From assembly GCA_027257055.1 (NCBI GenBank), contig JAPVLO010000123.1, positions 3,286,001-3,350,000 on the forward strand: a stretch of DNA of 64,000 bases. The letters are read 5' to 3'. Shown here piece by piece: positions 1-10,440 of the stretch (within the stretch, counting starts at the first letter, position 1; every line of letters starts with the position of its first letter). The position numbers were made by a program, and so were the translations under genes. This DNA comes from Cephalopachus bancanus. Taxonomy: Eukaryota > Chordata > Mammalia > Primates > Tarsiidae. The notes below the pieces were generated by a model that was not told the DNA's origin, did not search any database, and worked only from the letters and a program-made list of their open reading frames with translations.

Positions 1-1490
1 TTATCCCAATAGTCCCAAAAGTCTTAACTTGCTCAAGCAGCAACTTAAAATTCCAAAGTCCAGCTATAAGTCTCTAAAAACAACAACAAAAACAAACAAA
101 CAAACAAACTTATTTACTTTCAAGATATAATGATGAAAGAAGCAGAGGGTAGACATTCTCATTCTGAAAGGATCAAAAGAAGAAAGGAGTAGCAGGCCCT
201 ATGCACGTCCAAAACCCAGAAGGACAGACATATAATCTTAAAGTTCCAGAATAATCTTCTTTGACTTCATGTCTTACATCCTGGGCACACTGGTAGAAGA
301 GGTGGTTCCCAAGAGTGGGCAGCCCCACTCCATGGTGTTTTTTGGACACAGCCCTCATAGCTGCTCTCACAGATTGGAGTCTAATGCCTGTGACTTTTCC
401 AGGCTGAGGGTGTACACTGCTGGTGGCTCTGTGGTTCTGGGATTCCAGCAGCAACCCCAACCCCAGGCTCCACCAGTGCCCCGTGGGAACCCTCTGTGAT
501 GACACTACTTCTGCAGTAGGTTTCTGCATGGATTCCCAGGCTTTCTTATATCCTCTGAAATCTATGTAGAAGCCACCAAGCCTTCAGCGCTCTTGCATTC
601 TGGGTGCCTGAAGACTTAGTACCAAGTGGAAGCCACCGAGGCTTACTGCTTGGGATCATTTGAACGATGGCTGCTCCAGCCAGGCTGTGGGAATGTGGGC
701 GAAGCATCCTGAGGCAGCTGCACCCTGGGAATGGTCTGTCTTCCATTCTGTCTTCTAGTTCTCTGAGTCTCTGATAGGTGGTATGACCTGGAAAAATCTT
801 TGAAATGGCTTCACTGCCTTTGTCCCATTGTCTTAGCTATTAGTACCCTTCTAGTTTCATTTTGTCTATGTTAATCTTTCTAGCAAGCAGTTGCTTAGCT
901 GCACCCTTAGATGCCTTTTCTGAAAATGCTCTTTCATTCTCTACTACATGGCCAGGCTTGGAATTTTCCAAAACCTTAAGCTCTGCTTCCTTTTAATGAT
1001 AAATTCCGCCTTAAGGTCATGCCTTTGCTGCTGAATCTTGCTGTATGCAGTTAAATGTAACCACACAGCTACCTGAATGCTTTGCTGCTTAGAAATTCCT
1101 TCTGCCAAATATTCACCGCTCTTAAGTTCCATCTTCCACAAAGCCCTAGGTCATAGAAACAAGGCTGCCATGCTCTTTGCTAGGGTGTAACATGGGTGAC
1201 CCTTGTTTCAGTTTTCAATAAATTTCTCTTCATTTGAGACCTCATCAGAGGGGCCATTACTTTCCATATTTTTATCAACGCTCTGGCAACAGCCACTTAA
1301 TTAATTTCTATGAAGTTCAAGCTCATCTACTAAGTTCCCACCATAATCGTTCTTAATAACCTTATTCAATGCAATACAGACTCTTTCTAACCTGACCTTC
1401 CAAACTCTTCCAATCTGTGCTCATTACCCAACTTCAAAGATATTTCTACATTTTCAGGTGTCTTTGTAGCAATCCCTGATACTAATTTTC
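1..1490 (-). mobile_element. MaLR (MST/THE1-type) internal region, partial
   Basis: This is the internal part of a mammalian apparent LTR retrotransposon, read on the minus strand. It continues directly from the LTR at 1491-1941 and runs off the left edge, so the far LTR is not in the window. Recognition rests on phrases typical of MaLR internals, such as the 'cttttccaggctgagggtg' stretch near 396 and 'tttgctgcttagaaattcct' near 1080. An A-rich CAAA tract sits at about 78-120. These non-autonomous elements encode no complete retroviral protein. The open frames here (118 codons or fewer) are decayed and not functional. Confidence 0.75.
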
Positions 1491-1941
1491 TGTCTTACTC
1501 CATCCAGTGTTGTTACAACAGAATACTCGAGACTGGATAGACTGTATAATGTATCAAGAGGTTTAGTTAGCTCAGTTCTTCAAGTAGCATGGCACTGACA
1601 TCTGCTATGCTTCTGGGGAGGGCCACTTGCTGATGGAAAATGTCAAATGGAAAGTAAGCATGTATGAGGAGACCAAACAGAAAGGTCATCCTTACTTTAT
1701 AATAACCCTCTTTCTCTAGAACTAATTCATTCCCTCAAGAACTTAACAAGTAACTCAAGAGTGTGAGCTCACTCACTATGTTGAGAACATACCACATCAC
1801 CCACAAGGGTGGAGTCCTCATAACTCACGTCTCCCATTAGAACCTGCCTCTTAAAGATTCTTCCACCCCTAACATTATTACCTTGGCAATTACATTTCAA
1901 CATGAGTTTTGGTGGGGACAAACCACATCCAGACCATAGCA
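1491..1941 (-). mobile_element. MaLR LTR (MLT1/MST type), 5' LTR of the element
   Basis: This is a 451-bp LTR in minus orientation. Its 5' end, read on the minus strand from 1941, begins TGCTATGGTCTGG, and its 3' end at 1491 reads ...GTAAGACA, both MaLR hallmarks. It abuts the internal sequence to the left, so it is a 5' LTR rather than a solo LTR. The subfamily is uncertain. Confidence 0.8.
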
Positions 1942-1944
1942 GTA

Positions 1945-2090
1945 ACTAACTTGTGTTGCCGCTTACTAAGTTCCAGATTCTGTGTGAAGGACTTTACTAG
2001 TCCATTATCTCCTTTGATCCTTGCATTGCTTTCTGAAATAAGTGCTACTATTATTCTAGTTGCAGATGAGAAATCTAGGACTGAAAAAAA
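1945..2090 (-). mobile_element. MIR SINE fragment
   Basis: The segment follows the reverse complement of the MIR core: a 'ttccagattctgtg' analogue of the gene-desert staple 'ccaggcactgt', then a CTTTGATCC block and 'gttgcagatgagaaa' corresponding to the 'ttacagatgaggaaa' signature. It is heavily diverged. Confidence 0.6.
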
Positions 2091-2547
2091 TATTTCATTC
2101 CTGGCAAAGTGAGGATTTCTATCTATGCCTGAAAGGCCATGTACACCCTTTACCATTCTCATTGTCACTATTCATAGCAGAGTGGATACCTAGTGGGATG
2201 GAAGGTCTTCCATATGTTTACCAAATAGCATTAATTGAGAACATTTTCAAATACAGTTCAATCATTCTTCAAAGTCCTTGTGTCACCTGGGATTTAGGGT
2301 CCAGAGTTTGGTCTCAGGACTGAAAAAAGACTTCTTAAGCTGGGTTATGCATTCACCAGATGTTCTCAGGGGATATGTAAAACCACAGGATAAACAAGCA
2401 ATATCTTCTTGAAGCCTTAATTTAAGTCAAAAATTTGAGTGAAAATGTTATTTTTATATTAAAACAACCATTGATGTGCTATGGAGTACAAAAATTTTAA
2501 ATTTAAAACAGCAAGCTTCAAAGAGATTTTATATTGCTGCAGGCTGC
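2091..2547. other. Unassigned non-coding sequence
   Basis: AT-rich sequence with no gene, RNA or repeat family I can recognise. Short open frames run through it without coding character. Confidence 0.5.
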
Positions 2548-2955
2548 TGTATCAATCAGTAAAAGCTAGGTTATGCTGTGATAACAAACAATTCCAAAAT
2601 CTCGGTGGTTTCAAACAATAGATGTGCTTTTCTCCCTGACATAACATGTCTTCTGCCTGTCGTTAGGACTCTGCTCCACTTCATCACACTCTGGAATCCA
2701 GGTCAATGGAGCAGCTCCCATTTGGAGTGTTGCTTGTCACTGTGGGATTGACGGAAGATGAGCTCTGGAGGGTTTCATGCCAGTGATTAAATGTTCAGTC
2801 CAGAAAAGACACACGTGACTTCCACTCACAATTCATCGACTAGGACCAGTCACATTGCCTTACTCAATCACAAATGAGCTGAAAGTGGAATCCTACCAAT
2901 ACCTGAAGTGCAAGAGCCAGAAATATTTGGGGAATGGCACTAATGACTAACATAA
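2548..2955. mobile_element. Dispersed LTR-like repeat, copy 1 of 3
   Basis: The sequence from 'gctaggttatgctgtgataa' onward matches, in order and in the same orientation, segments at 40575-41265 and 63604-63935. Shared landmarks are an early 'aaatctc.gtgg' block, a middle 'ggagcagctcccat' block and a later 'gaccagtcaca' block. The layout resembles an old LTR of the ERVL/MaLR type, but I cannot name the family. Confidence 0.55.
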
Positions 2956-3265
2956 TTGTTTGGACTCTTTCTCCAGATCTACCCTATTTCCCTTGCTCTG
3001 CAGAGATCTTCTGAGAAAGTTATTCAACAGAATAAAACAAGATCAGAACTTCTGTACCTGTTATTTAAACAAAACAAAGTGAAGTATTATTTCTTTCACC
3101 TGTAATAAATGTGTGTAGAGGTAGGAGCTGGGGTGGTGTTCCACAGTGATAAGAATCGAAGACCCTTCTATTTGTATGGCCTGTTACAATGAATCTACCT
3201 CATGGTCTAACAAGGCAGCTTATGCTCCAGGAATTATGTTTATAATCCAGGCAGCAGAGAAGAAT
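2956..3265. other. Unassigned sequence, possible repeat remnant
   Basis: No gene is visible. The part from about 3110 to 3260 (a 'gtggtgttccacagtgat' stretch, then 'aaggcagctta') has the feel of another decayed dispersed repeat, but it could not be assigned. Confidence 0.35.
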
Positions 3266-4552
3266 ATCTATTTTTACAATTTTTGATATGTTTATTGAGA
3301 TATAGTCATAGACCACATAATTCACCCGAAGTACATAATTAATTGGTTTGTAATATATTTGCAGATCTGAGCAACCATCAACACATATAAAAATATTTTA
3401 GAATATTTTTGTCAACTTGTATGCTTTCTGTATCACTTCCCATCCTCATCCTCCAGCCCTAGGCAACCACTGATCTGCTATCTGTCTCTATAGATTTCTC
3501 TGTTCTGGACATTTCATATGAATGAAATTATGTAAGATGTGGCCTTTTGTAACTTGCTTTTCTTACTTAACATGTTTTCAAGGTTCGTGCATGTTGTAGC
3601 ACCAGTCAGTACTTCATTACTTTATGGCTGAATAACATTCCATTGTAGGAAATAACTCATTTCATTTATTCATTCATCAGTTGATGGGTATTTTGACTGT
3701 TTTTACCTTTCAGTTATTATGAATCTTGCGTCCATAAACTTTCCTGTGCAAGTTTTTTGTGGGACATATGTTTTAAATTTGCTGGAGTATATTCCTAAGA
3801 GTGGAATTGCTTGATCATATGGTAACTGTGCTGCATTATTTGGGAGGCTGCTTGACTATTTTCCAAAGCAACCACGTTGTTTTACAGCATATGGGAATTC
3901 TAACTTTTCTACATTCTCACAAACACTTGTTTGTTTGACTTTTTGGTTACAGCCCTCCTCCTGGGTATGAAGTTGTATCTCATTCTGGGTTTGATTTAAA
4001 TTTCCTTGATAACTAATGATGCCCAACACCTTTTCATATGTGGGCCATTTGTATATTTTCTTTGGAAATATGTCTGTTCATCTCCCTTTGTCCATTTTTT
4101 CACTGTATTACTTATCTTTGTAAGAGTCCTTTATATATTCCAGAATACAAATCCCTTATCAGATACGTAATTTGCAAAAGTTTTCTCCTATTCTATAGAC
4201 TGTCTTTTCACTTTCTTGAAAGTGTCCTTTGAAGCACAAAATACTTTAATTTTGATGAACTCAATTTATCTATTTTTTCTTTTGTTGTTCATACTTTTGG
4301 TGGCATACCTAAGAATCATTTGTCAAGTCTAAGTTCATGAAGACTTGTGTTTTCTTCCAGGAGTTTTATAGCTTTAGCACTTACATTCAAGTATTTGATC
4401 TATTTTTGAGCTAATTTTTGTATATGGGTTAATATAGGGGTCCAATTTCATCCTTTTGAATGTGGCTGTCCCATTGTTCCAGTGCTATTTGTTGAAAAGA
4501 CTTTTCCTTACCCATTGGATGGTCTTGGCATCCTTGTTAAAAATCAGCACTA
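3266..4552 (-). mobile_element. Old L1 LINE 3' portion, minus strand
   Basis: About 1.29 kb of an L1M-type element in reverse. It opens with the antisense 3' UTR motif 'tttattgagatatagtcata' and continues through the antisense ORF2 end ('gtggaattgcttgatcatat', 'tttatatattccagaataca'). It ends at about 4552 near the antisense of the ORF2 'ccaagaccat' region. Reading frames are broken throughout. It pairs with the oppositely oriented L1 piece immediately to the right. Confidence 0.85.
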
Positions 4553-4556
4553 TTAC

Positions 4557-5088
4557 AGAATATAAGATCATATGGAAAAATTAATTGTATTGGATACACT
4601 TGCAATAAGAAGTACAAAAATAAAATAATTAAAATGATACTTTCATTTATAATAGCATCAAAAAGAATAAGCTACTTAGAAATAAATTTAGCAAAATAAG
4701 TGTAAACTTATGCTTTTAAAATTACAAAGCATTATTGAGATAAGTTAAATAAAATCTAGATTGGAAAATATCCCATGTTCATGGATTGGAAGACTTACAT
4801 CAAAATATCCATACTCTCCAAACTGATCTATGGATTCACAACCATCCTTATCAGAATCCCAATTGACTTTTTTGTATAAATTGATGAGTGGATTTTAAAA
4901 TTTATAGGGAATTGCAAGAGACACCAACTAGTCAAAACAATCTGGAAAAAGAAAAGTAAAGTAAGAGGGCTCATGCTTCCAGGTTTCAAAATTTATCCTA
5001 AAGTAATAGTAATAAACACAGTGTAATACTGGCACAAGGATAGACAAGTAGCTCAATGGAATAGAATTTAGGATCCAGAAATACATTT
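4557..5088 (+). mobile_element. L1 ORF2 fragment, inverted relative to its partner
   Basis: Plus-strand L1 ORF2 remnant, recognisable by 'cccatgttcatggattggaa' at about 4773 and 'tggcacaaggatagacaagt' near 5030. Its right end corresponds to an ORF2 position just upstream of where the minus-strand piece at 3266-4552 begins. Together they look like one L1 insertion whose 5' segment was inverted. No open frame survives. Confidence 0.8.
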
Positions 5089-5279
5089 ATTAGTTTTTTT
5101 AATCTAAAAGTTGGGAAATAAAATGCTAACTTTTTTTAAATCCACAGATTGACACGGTCTCTCACACAGTCCTGTATCATAAAGGTTATTTCCCAGGGGG
5201 AGTGTAAGTCACCAGGTGGAGGAGCGGATAGTGTCTCTCTTACACTATTTTTTTCTTTCTACACATTTTGAGAAGTTGT

Positions 5280-5640
5280 GTTTTCCACATGCCAGGTTAA
5301 TTGTATTTACAGATTATCTTATCTTGTTTTAATTAAATCAGCCTTCACAGAAAGGACAAGTGACTGAAGAGGATTCCCGCAAAGAAACCACAAACACAGC
5401 TAATAATGATAATGTCAGTAGAAGTAAAGAGAAACGTGGCCAACCTGCCACTTTCTCTCTTTACAAAGGCTTTTGGCCATTCCCATTACAGGGTAAAACA
5501 ATGGTTATCTAACCAGATCTGAAAGAAGTTGGCCAATTGAAATGATCAAAAAGGTAATTTGAAACGTGAATTTACATCACTTTGTTGACACCAACCTCTC
5601 CCTAAGGACATATTGTGCCATAAGATATTAACTAATGTTA
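5280..5640. promoter_or_regulatory. Candidate conserved non-coding element
   Basis: Repeat-free, AT-rich, high-complexity sequence between an L1 and an Alu piece, with 'gctaataatgataatg' and 'tttaattaaatcag' motifs. The call is composition-based only and conservation was not tested. Confidence 0.25.
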
Positions 5641-5655
5641 CTATGAAGCCCTTTT

Positions 5656-5802
5656 AAAATACTGCTCATAAGGCGGAAGGATCACCAGAGCCCAGCAGGT
5701 GGAGGCTGTGGTTGCCGGGAGTAGCCACTGCACTCCAGTCTGGGCAACAGAGTGAGACTCCAACTCAAAAAATAAAATAAAATAAAATAAAATACTGCTC
5801 AT
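5656..5802 (+). mobile_element. 5'-truncated Alu right arm with target-site duplication
   Basis: A lone Alu right arm (about 5670-5770) of the unusual lineage, ending 'gagactccaactc' and followed by an A-rich (AAAAT)n tail. Matching 14-bp direct repeats, AAAATACTGCTCAT, lie at 5656-5669 and 5789-5802, showing an original 5'-truncated retroposition event. Confidence 0.85.
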
Positions 5803-5935
5803 TTCATCTCCATCTCATCTTTTCAAAACATTTATTTTTTGTGTATGTGCGTGATTTACAATGTACATGCATTAATTCATCTACTCAACAAAGCATTGAT
5901 CTAGAGACCCTACATGTATAGTAATTGTCTTAGTC

Positions 5936-6262
5936 TGTTCAGTCTGCTATAACAAAACACCTCAGACTGGGTAATGTATAGACAACAGAAACCTATTGCT
6001 CATAGTTCTGAAGGTTGGGAAGTCCAAGAACACGGCACCAGCATATTTGGTGCCTTTTATGTGTCCTCACATGGGAGGGACAAGGAGCTCCCTCAAGCCT
6101 CTTTTGTAAGTGCACTAATCCCATTCATGAAGGTGGAGCCCTCAAGATGTAATCACCTCCCCAAGGCTTTTAATACTATCATCACCTTTTAATATTATCA
6201 CGTTGGGTGTTACCTTCCAGTGTATGAATTTTGGGGGGGACACCAACATTCAGATCATAGCA
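5936..6262 (-). mobile_element. MLT1A-type MaLR solo LTR
   Basis: Minus-strand LTR running from TGTCTTAGTCTGTTC at 5936 to ...ATCATAGCA at 6262, the reverse of the MLT1A ends. It is flanked by a perfect 5-bp target-site duplication, GTAAT, at 5931-5935 and 6263-6267. There is no internal sequence, so it is a solo LTR. Confidence 0.85.
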
Positions 6263-6652
6263 GTAATAAACAAAGAATGCATTCCCATGCATTCTCATGG
6301 GAATGGGGTGACAACAAATAAAGAAAAAAGTATATAGAATATAATGTCCATATATATTTGTGCATAGATGTGTGGATACGTGTCTATGTATGCATGGGAA
6401 GTCATTTCTTTTCTCTTTGTGGTGGATAATTTTTAAAAATTGGTAACCGCAACCTAGACATTTAAACATGCTCCTTTAGCATTTTGAAGAAAAATTTGAG
6501 AGGTACTGACATTCAACCTAACTCCAGAATAGTGATGTTTTCATATCTCCCCCATTTACACTTGTATCCTTCCCTCTTGCCTGATATTCTCTCCTGTTCT
6601 CCTTTTTTCTCTTGTACTATTTTGAGAAAAATCAAATTTTGAGAACTAGTGT
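6263..6652. other. Unassigned non-coding sequence
   Basis: AT-rich sequence with no recognisable repeat, RNA or gene. The minus-strand open frame crossing it is not supported by any domain. Confidence 0.45.
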
Positions 6653-7220
6653 TTTGGTAGAAGTATTGGTGAACTATTGCTGTGTAACAAATGACTATAC
6701 ACTTAGCAGCTTCAAACAACACACATTTGTGTGCTGACGGTTTTGTGAGCCAGGAAGCTGGGCACAGCTTATCTGAGTCTGCTGCTTCAGAATCTCTCAC
6801 AAGGCTGCAATGGATTGTTGGCCAGGCTGGAGTCTCATCTGAGTGCTTGACTGGGAAGGAGCCACTTCGAAAATCCTGTGATTGTTGGCAGCATTCGGTT
6901 CCTGAGGGCTGTTGGATGTAAGGTTTCAGTTTCCAGCTGACCACTGGCCAGAGACCACCCTTAATTCTTTGCCACATGGGCCACTCCAACATGGCAGCTG
7001 CTTTATCAAAGCCAGCAAGCCAGGAAGGCAAGAGAGTCAGTGAGCAAGATTGATGCCACCATCTTATGTAACCTAATTACAGAAGTGGCATCCCATCATC
7101 TTTTCCATAATCCATTGGTTAGAAGTAAGGCAGATTTCTTCCCACCCTCGAGGGGTGGAGGACTATACCAAAGTGTGAATACCTGGAGATGGGGATCACT
7201 GGAGGCCAACTTAGAGTTGC
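6653..7220 (-). mobile_element. MLT1-like MaLR LTR
   Basis: About 570 bp read as an LTR on the minus strand. It carries 'tgctgtgtaacaaatgac' at the left, 'tctcacaaggctgcaatgga' in the middle and 'gaagtggcatcccatcatc' and 'gtgtgaatacctggaga' at the right. These are in the order of an MLT1-class LTR. The exact subfamily is not certain. The 172-codon minus-strand frame across it is a chance frame in the LTR. Confidence 0.6.
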
Positions 7221-7649
7221 TACGGCACCTCTGGTTGGTGGCCCACACAACGTCCTGGCTCCAAGGGCTCTGGTGTTCTGGGCCCTGGTATATCGAGAAT
7301 AACCCTCTGACTGATTCAAGAGGAGAAGAGATGAGTAGGGGCAACCCAGTGCATCTTGACCTGGTCCTAAATTCCCTCCCTGCTTCGTCTTTCTCAGAGT
7401 ACTTTCACACTACTTCTTGTACAAACACTGTGCTCTCCTGCTGCTGCCCATGCTCTGCCTTCAGTTGAAAGATATTACACACTTTCTCTATCAAAAACCC
7501 AACTAACACTCCACAACCCAGGCACAAAGACTTCTCCCACAGGGAGCATTCCTGGAGTCCCTGGCAGAGCCAAGCTCCCCTATGCCCTACAATATACCTG
7601 ATCATCCTCCTCACATAACACTATTTCATTCTGGCTTTTTCTGCAATTA
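7221..7649. other. Unassigned non-coding sequence
   Basis: Mixed-composition sequence with no recognisable feature. Confidence 0.45.
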
Positions 7650-8085
7650 TGTATGAATCAGTCAAATAATTTCTGCTGCAAGTGACAGTATTCTGCTTCA
7701 AACAACAAAAAAGTACTTTATTGGTTCATAAAATGGAAAAACCCAGGGTTAGAGGGACTTCAGGCACAGCTGGATTCAGGGGCTCAGAGATATCAAGACC
7801 TGGTTTCTCTCCATCATTCCACTCTCTTCTTTGGGGGCTTCCTCACAGGTTCCCCAGGGGCAACAAGGCGCTTTCTACGGCTCCAGTACTAAGCCAACTA
7901 AGCATAACTCTACCCAAAAGAGCCAGGGTATCTCTCTCCACAGAGGGCTATAGATGACGAACCATAGGCTCTGATTGGATCATGCGCCCATCCTGGAACC
8001 AATCATGGTGGCTGGGTGGCATGAGAGCATCCAGGGAGGCTGGTTCCCCAGAGGAAATCCAAGATACTACCAGCAGAAGAAGAAA
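7650..8085. mobile_element. Old dispersed mammalian repeat, family unassigned
   Basis: Has the succession of motifs I associate with one common ancient repeat: 'ctgctgcaagtgacag', 'tactttattggttcat', 'gctctgattggatcatg' and 'cctggaaccaatcatggtgg', then 'ggctggttccccagagg'. I cannot name the family. Confidence 0.4.
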
Positions 8086-8129
8086 TGAATGCTCAGTTGT
8101 GCGAGGTCCCCACAGCACCCAGGTCTCTT

Positions 8130-8275
8130 TCCCCAACAGTCTGTGAAATCCTGGAGGGCAAGAATCCTGTCTTTTCCTTTTTGTATTCCTAGCACCTGCC
8201 CGGGGGACCTAGAACATAGTGCATGCTCATCCTGGTGTGTGATATGAACAGAAGAGTGAATACCTAAATGGATTA
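8130..8275 (+). mobile_element. L2 LINE 3' end
   Basis: Matches the L2 terminal region in sense: 'ctggagggcaagaatcctgt', 'gtattcctagcacctg', then 'agaacatagtgcatgctca'. It is truncated and diverged. Confidence 0.6.
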
Positions 8276-8440
8276 GAATGGGAGTTGGCAAACGTTTCCA
8301 TAAAGGGCTAGATAGTGAATATTTTTGGCTTTGTGGATCTGCCCTTGTAGCAGAAAACAACCATAGACGATACAAACAAGTACGGCTGTGTGCCAATAAA
8401 ACTTTATGAACACCGACATTTGAATTTTATATAATTTTCA
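8276..8440 (-). mobile_element. Non-autonomous hAT-type DNA transposon fragment
   Basis: Contains 'gagttggcaaacgtttcc', 'ggctagatagtgaatattt' and 'ccaataaaactttatgaaca', the hallmarks of a MER-family hAT (Charlie-like) element. A second copy lies in the opposite orientation at 29475-29697, where the same motif reads 'ataaagttttattggaacac'. The strand given is relative to that second copy. Confidence 0.6.
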
Positions 8441-8967
8441 CCTGTCCTGAGATAGACCACTGTCACGGGGCATCACACCAGGCTGCGAGCTGCGTTGGGC
8501 CCTGGAGGTGCGGTGCGCTCCTGGAAGAGAGGACTGCAGGTCAGCAGACTGAGAAATCGCCCTCCATGGGTGTCACAATTCTCCTTCCGTTTCACACCCT
8601 GCTGAGCGGACTGTGTGAGGCCCATTGTTGTACCATAAACATGTGAAAAGGTAACATTTAATTTAGGTCGCGCATCTGGAGCACGCGAGGAGCTTCCATC
8701 AGGCCGTATTTAAATTTCTGCGTTCCACACCAGCGCCTCTAAAATTGTTAAACTGCCTCGCTCTTGCAGCTTTATTAAACCTCGCCCGTTGCAGCCAAGC
8801 TTGACAAGGAATGCCTAGCGTTTCCTCAGAGCGGAGTGGATTTGCCAGGCGGGATCCAGCGGCCTCCAGCAGCTCCTCGGAAACCCAAGGCGGTCCCAGC
8901 CCCCGGCCCTTTGTGCCCCGCGCCCAGCGCCCAGCAATTGTGCCTCTAATCAACTGCTTCTAAGCAG
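8441..8967 (+). promoter_or_regulatory. GC-rich element with possible 5' exon and splice donor
   Basis: GC- and CpG-enriched compared with its surroundings, especially at 8450-8550 and 8800-8940, and free of recognisable repeats. A TATA-like 'tatttaaattt' lies at 8707-8717. A consensus donor, CAG|GTGAGC, has its GT at 8968, right where the AT-rich motif-dense block begins. It could be an alternative promoter with a non-coding first exon, or simply the flank of an enhancer. There is no direct transcript evidence. Confidence 0.3.
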
Positions 8968-9730
8968 GTGAGCATTTATCTCAGTCAGTTACCCCTTATA
9001 ATTACTGTATTGAACCTAGTTGTCTATAAAATGAATGGTTTGTTCAGACACTTTACCCAAAGAGTTCATTAGGGGTTAAACAAAATGCAATCCCATTTGC
9101 AAAGAGTATAATAAATTGTTTCATCTGTGAATTTAGCTGTTCTCTCTAATGCAGACATGGGTGTTACAGTGGCTTTCCCTTGATAGGGTTATGGGTTAAT
9201 GAAATGCCTTTTCTGTTGCTTATTTTCTCTCTTCTGCGCTGAGTGATAAGTAGCTAACCAACGAAGCTTGTAATTACAATCTTACAGAAACCGGGCCGAT
9301 CTGTATATAAATCTCACCATCCAATTACAAGATGTAATAATTTTGCACTCAAGCTGGTAATGAGGTCTAATACTCGTGCATGCGATAATCCCCTCTGGAT
9401 GCTGGCTTGATCAGATGTTGGCTTTGTAATTAGACGGGCAGAAAATCATTATTTCATGTTCAGGAAAAAATTAGGTTGGTGGGAAGTTAATTTTCTCACC
9501 GCTCTCTGAAGCGTAGACAAGAATTTAATGATTTAATCATGATTGTTAGCTCTTTTGCAATCAATTTGTAATGATTGTGTAGCAACTCTCTTCAAGGGAA
9601 GCTGCTTTGGAGAGGAGTTTGCAAACAGCCGTCCAGGGGGGCTGGCCTTCGAGGGACACGTGACTCTGAGCCCATTAAAGCTGTCTTCATCACCACGGGG
9701 AGCAGCAGCCACCCAGCATCTCACAGGTCT
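8968..9730. promoter_or_regulatory. Strong candidate developmental enhancer (homeodomain motif cluster)
   Basis: Repeat-free, AT-rich and complex, with many TAAT/ATTA cores: 'gtaattacaa' near 9269, 'ccaattacaagatgtaataa' near 9321, 'gtaattag' near 9427 and 'gttaatttt' near 9487. A cluster at 9522-9577 holds a perfect palindrome AATCATGATT (9535-9544) and an inverted repeat CAATCA/TGATTG (9558-9577). Such density is typical of deeply conserved vertebrate enhancers bound by homeodomain and TALE factors. This is inferred from motifs only. Confidence 0.45.
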
Positions 9731-10440
9731 GGGGAAACAGACAGCGTTTTAGTCTTCCAGGGACTCTGGCTTCGTGCTCAGGGAATGGGAGGCGAACTCT
9801 TCAGCCATCCAAGCCATGGGAATGATTTTGTGGGTGTCTTGCGGTGATGTCAATTTACAAACACAAGTGTGCAAGAAATAGCATATACTTTTCATTTTCT
9901 TTCAGTGTATTTGATTCTAACTTGAAGACTCATGCTGCTTGGTTGGTGGGGCATGTCATCTCTAGCAAATGGAATTCTCTACCCCATCTCCTGAGAGGGG
10001 CTAGCATACAGTTCCTCAGGTTCAAAGACCCCTCCTTTGAACCCTAGCCTGTTGGTCCCTTAAGGCTCTGAGGCCCTGAAGCTTCCCCTCCATTCAGGAG
10101 AGACACAAGATCTTTTGGGGAGGCCAAGAGCTGCAGGCCTGGGATTCAGTCTCCGGAGTTGGGGCGGAGAGGCAGCTAGGACCTGCTGAGGTCACACATC
10201 TGCGGAAAAGAGGAACAAGGTCCTGCCTCATAGCAGTCCATAAATCCCCCCCTCAGCCTCAGACCAACTCACTCCGTCCCAAGTGGAGGCCACTGAGGCA
10301 CCGCCAGCCCACCCCAGTAACCCTGATCCTATCTCTTCAATGACTTTACGTTTTCCGAAAGATCAGAAGAGCCTTTAACTTCAAGTGACTGCTGCTTGCA
10401 GCCCTGCTAAAACTCCTGAGGCCAAGCATTACAAAGCCCG
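9731..10440. other. Unassigned, repeat-poor sequence
   Basis: About 0.7 kb between two candidate enhancers. No known repeat or gene is visible. Open frames of 67-90 codons overlap its left part and show no domain. Confidence 0.45.

Noticed and set aside
1..1490. Possible retroviral coding sequence beside the LTR
   Set aside because: The internal part matches MaLR non-autonomous sequence and has no readable gag, pol or env frame.
5210..5230. 'caccaggtggag' as a CTCF-type site
   Set aside because: Only part of the motif matches; CTCF calls need a full matrix score that I cannot compute.
6513..7031. 172-codon minus-strand frame
   Set aside because: It lies almost wholly in an MLT1-like LTR and shows no domain.
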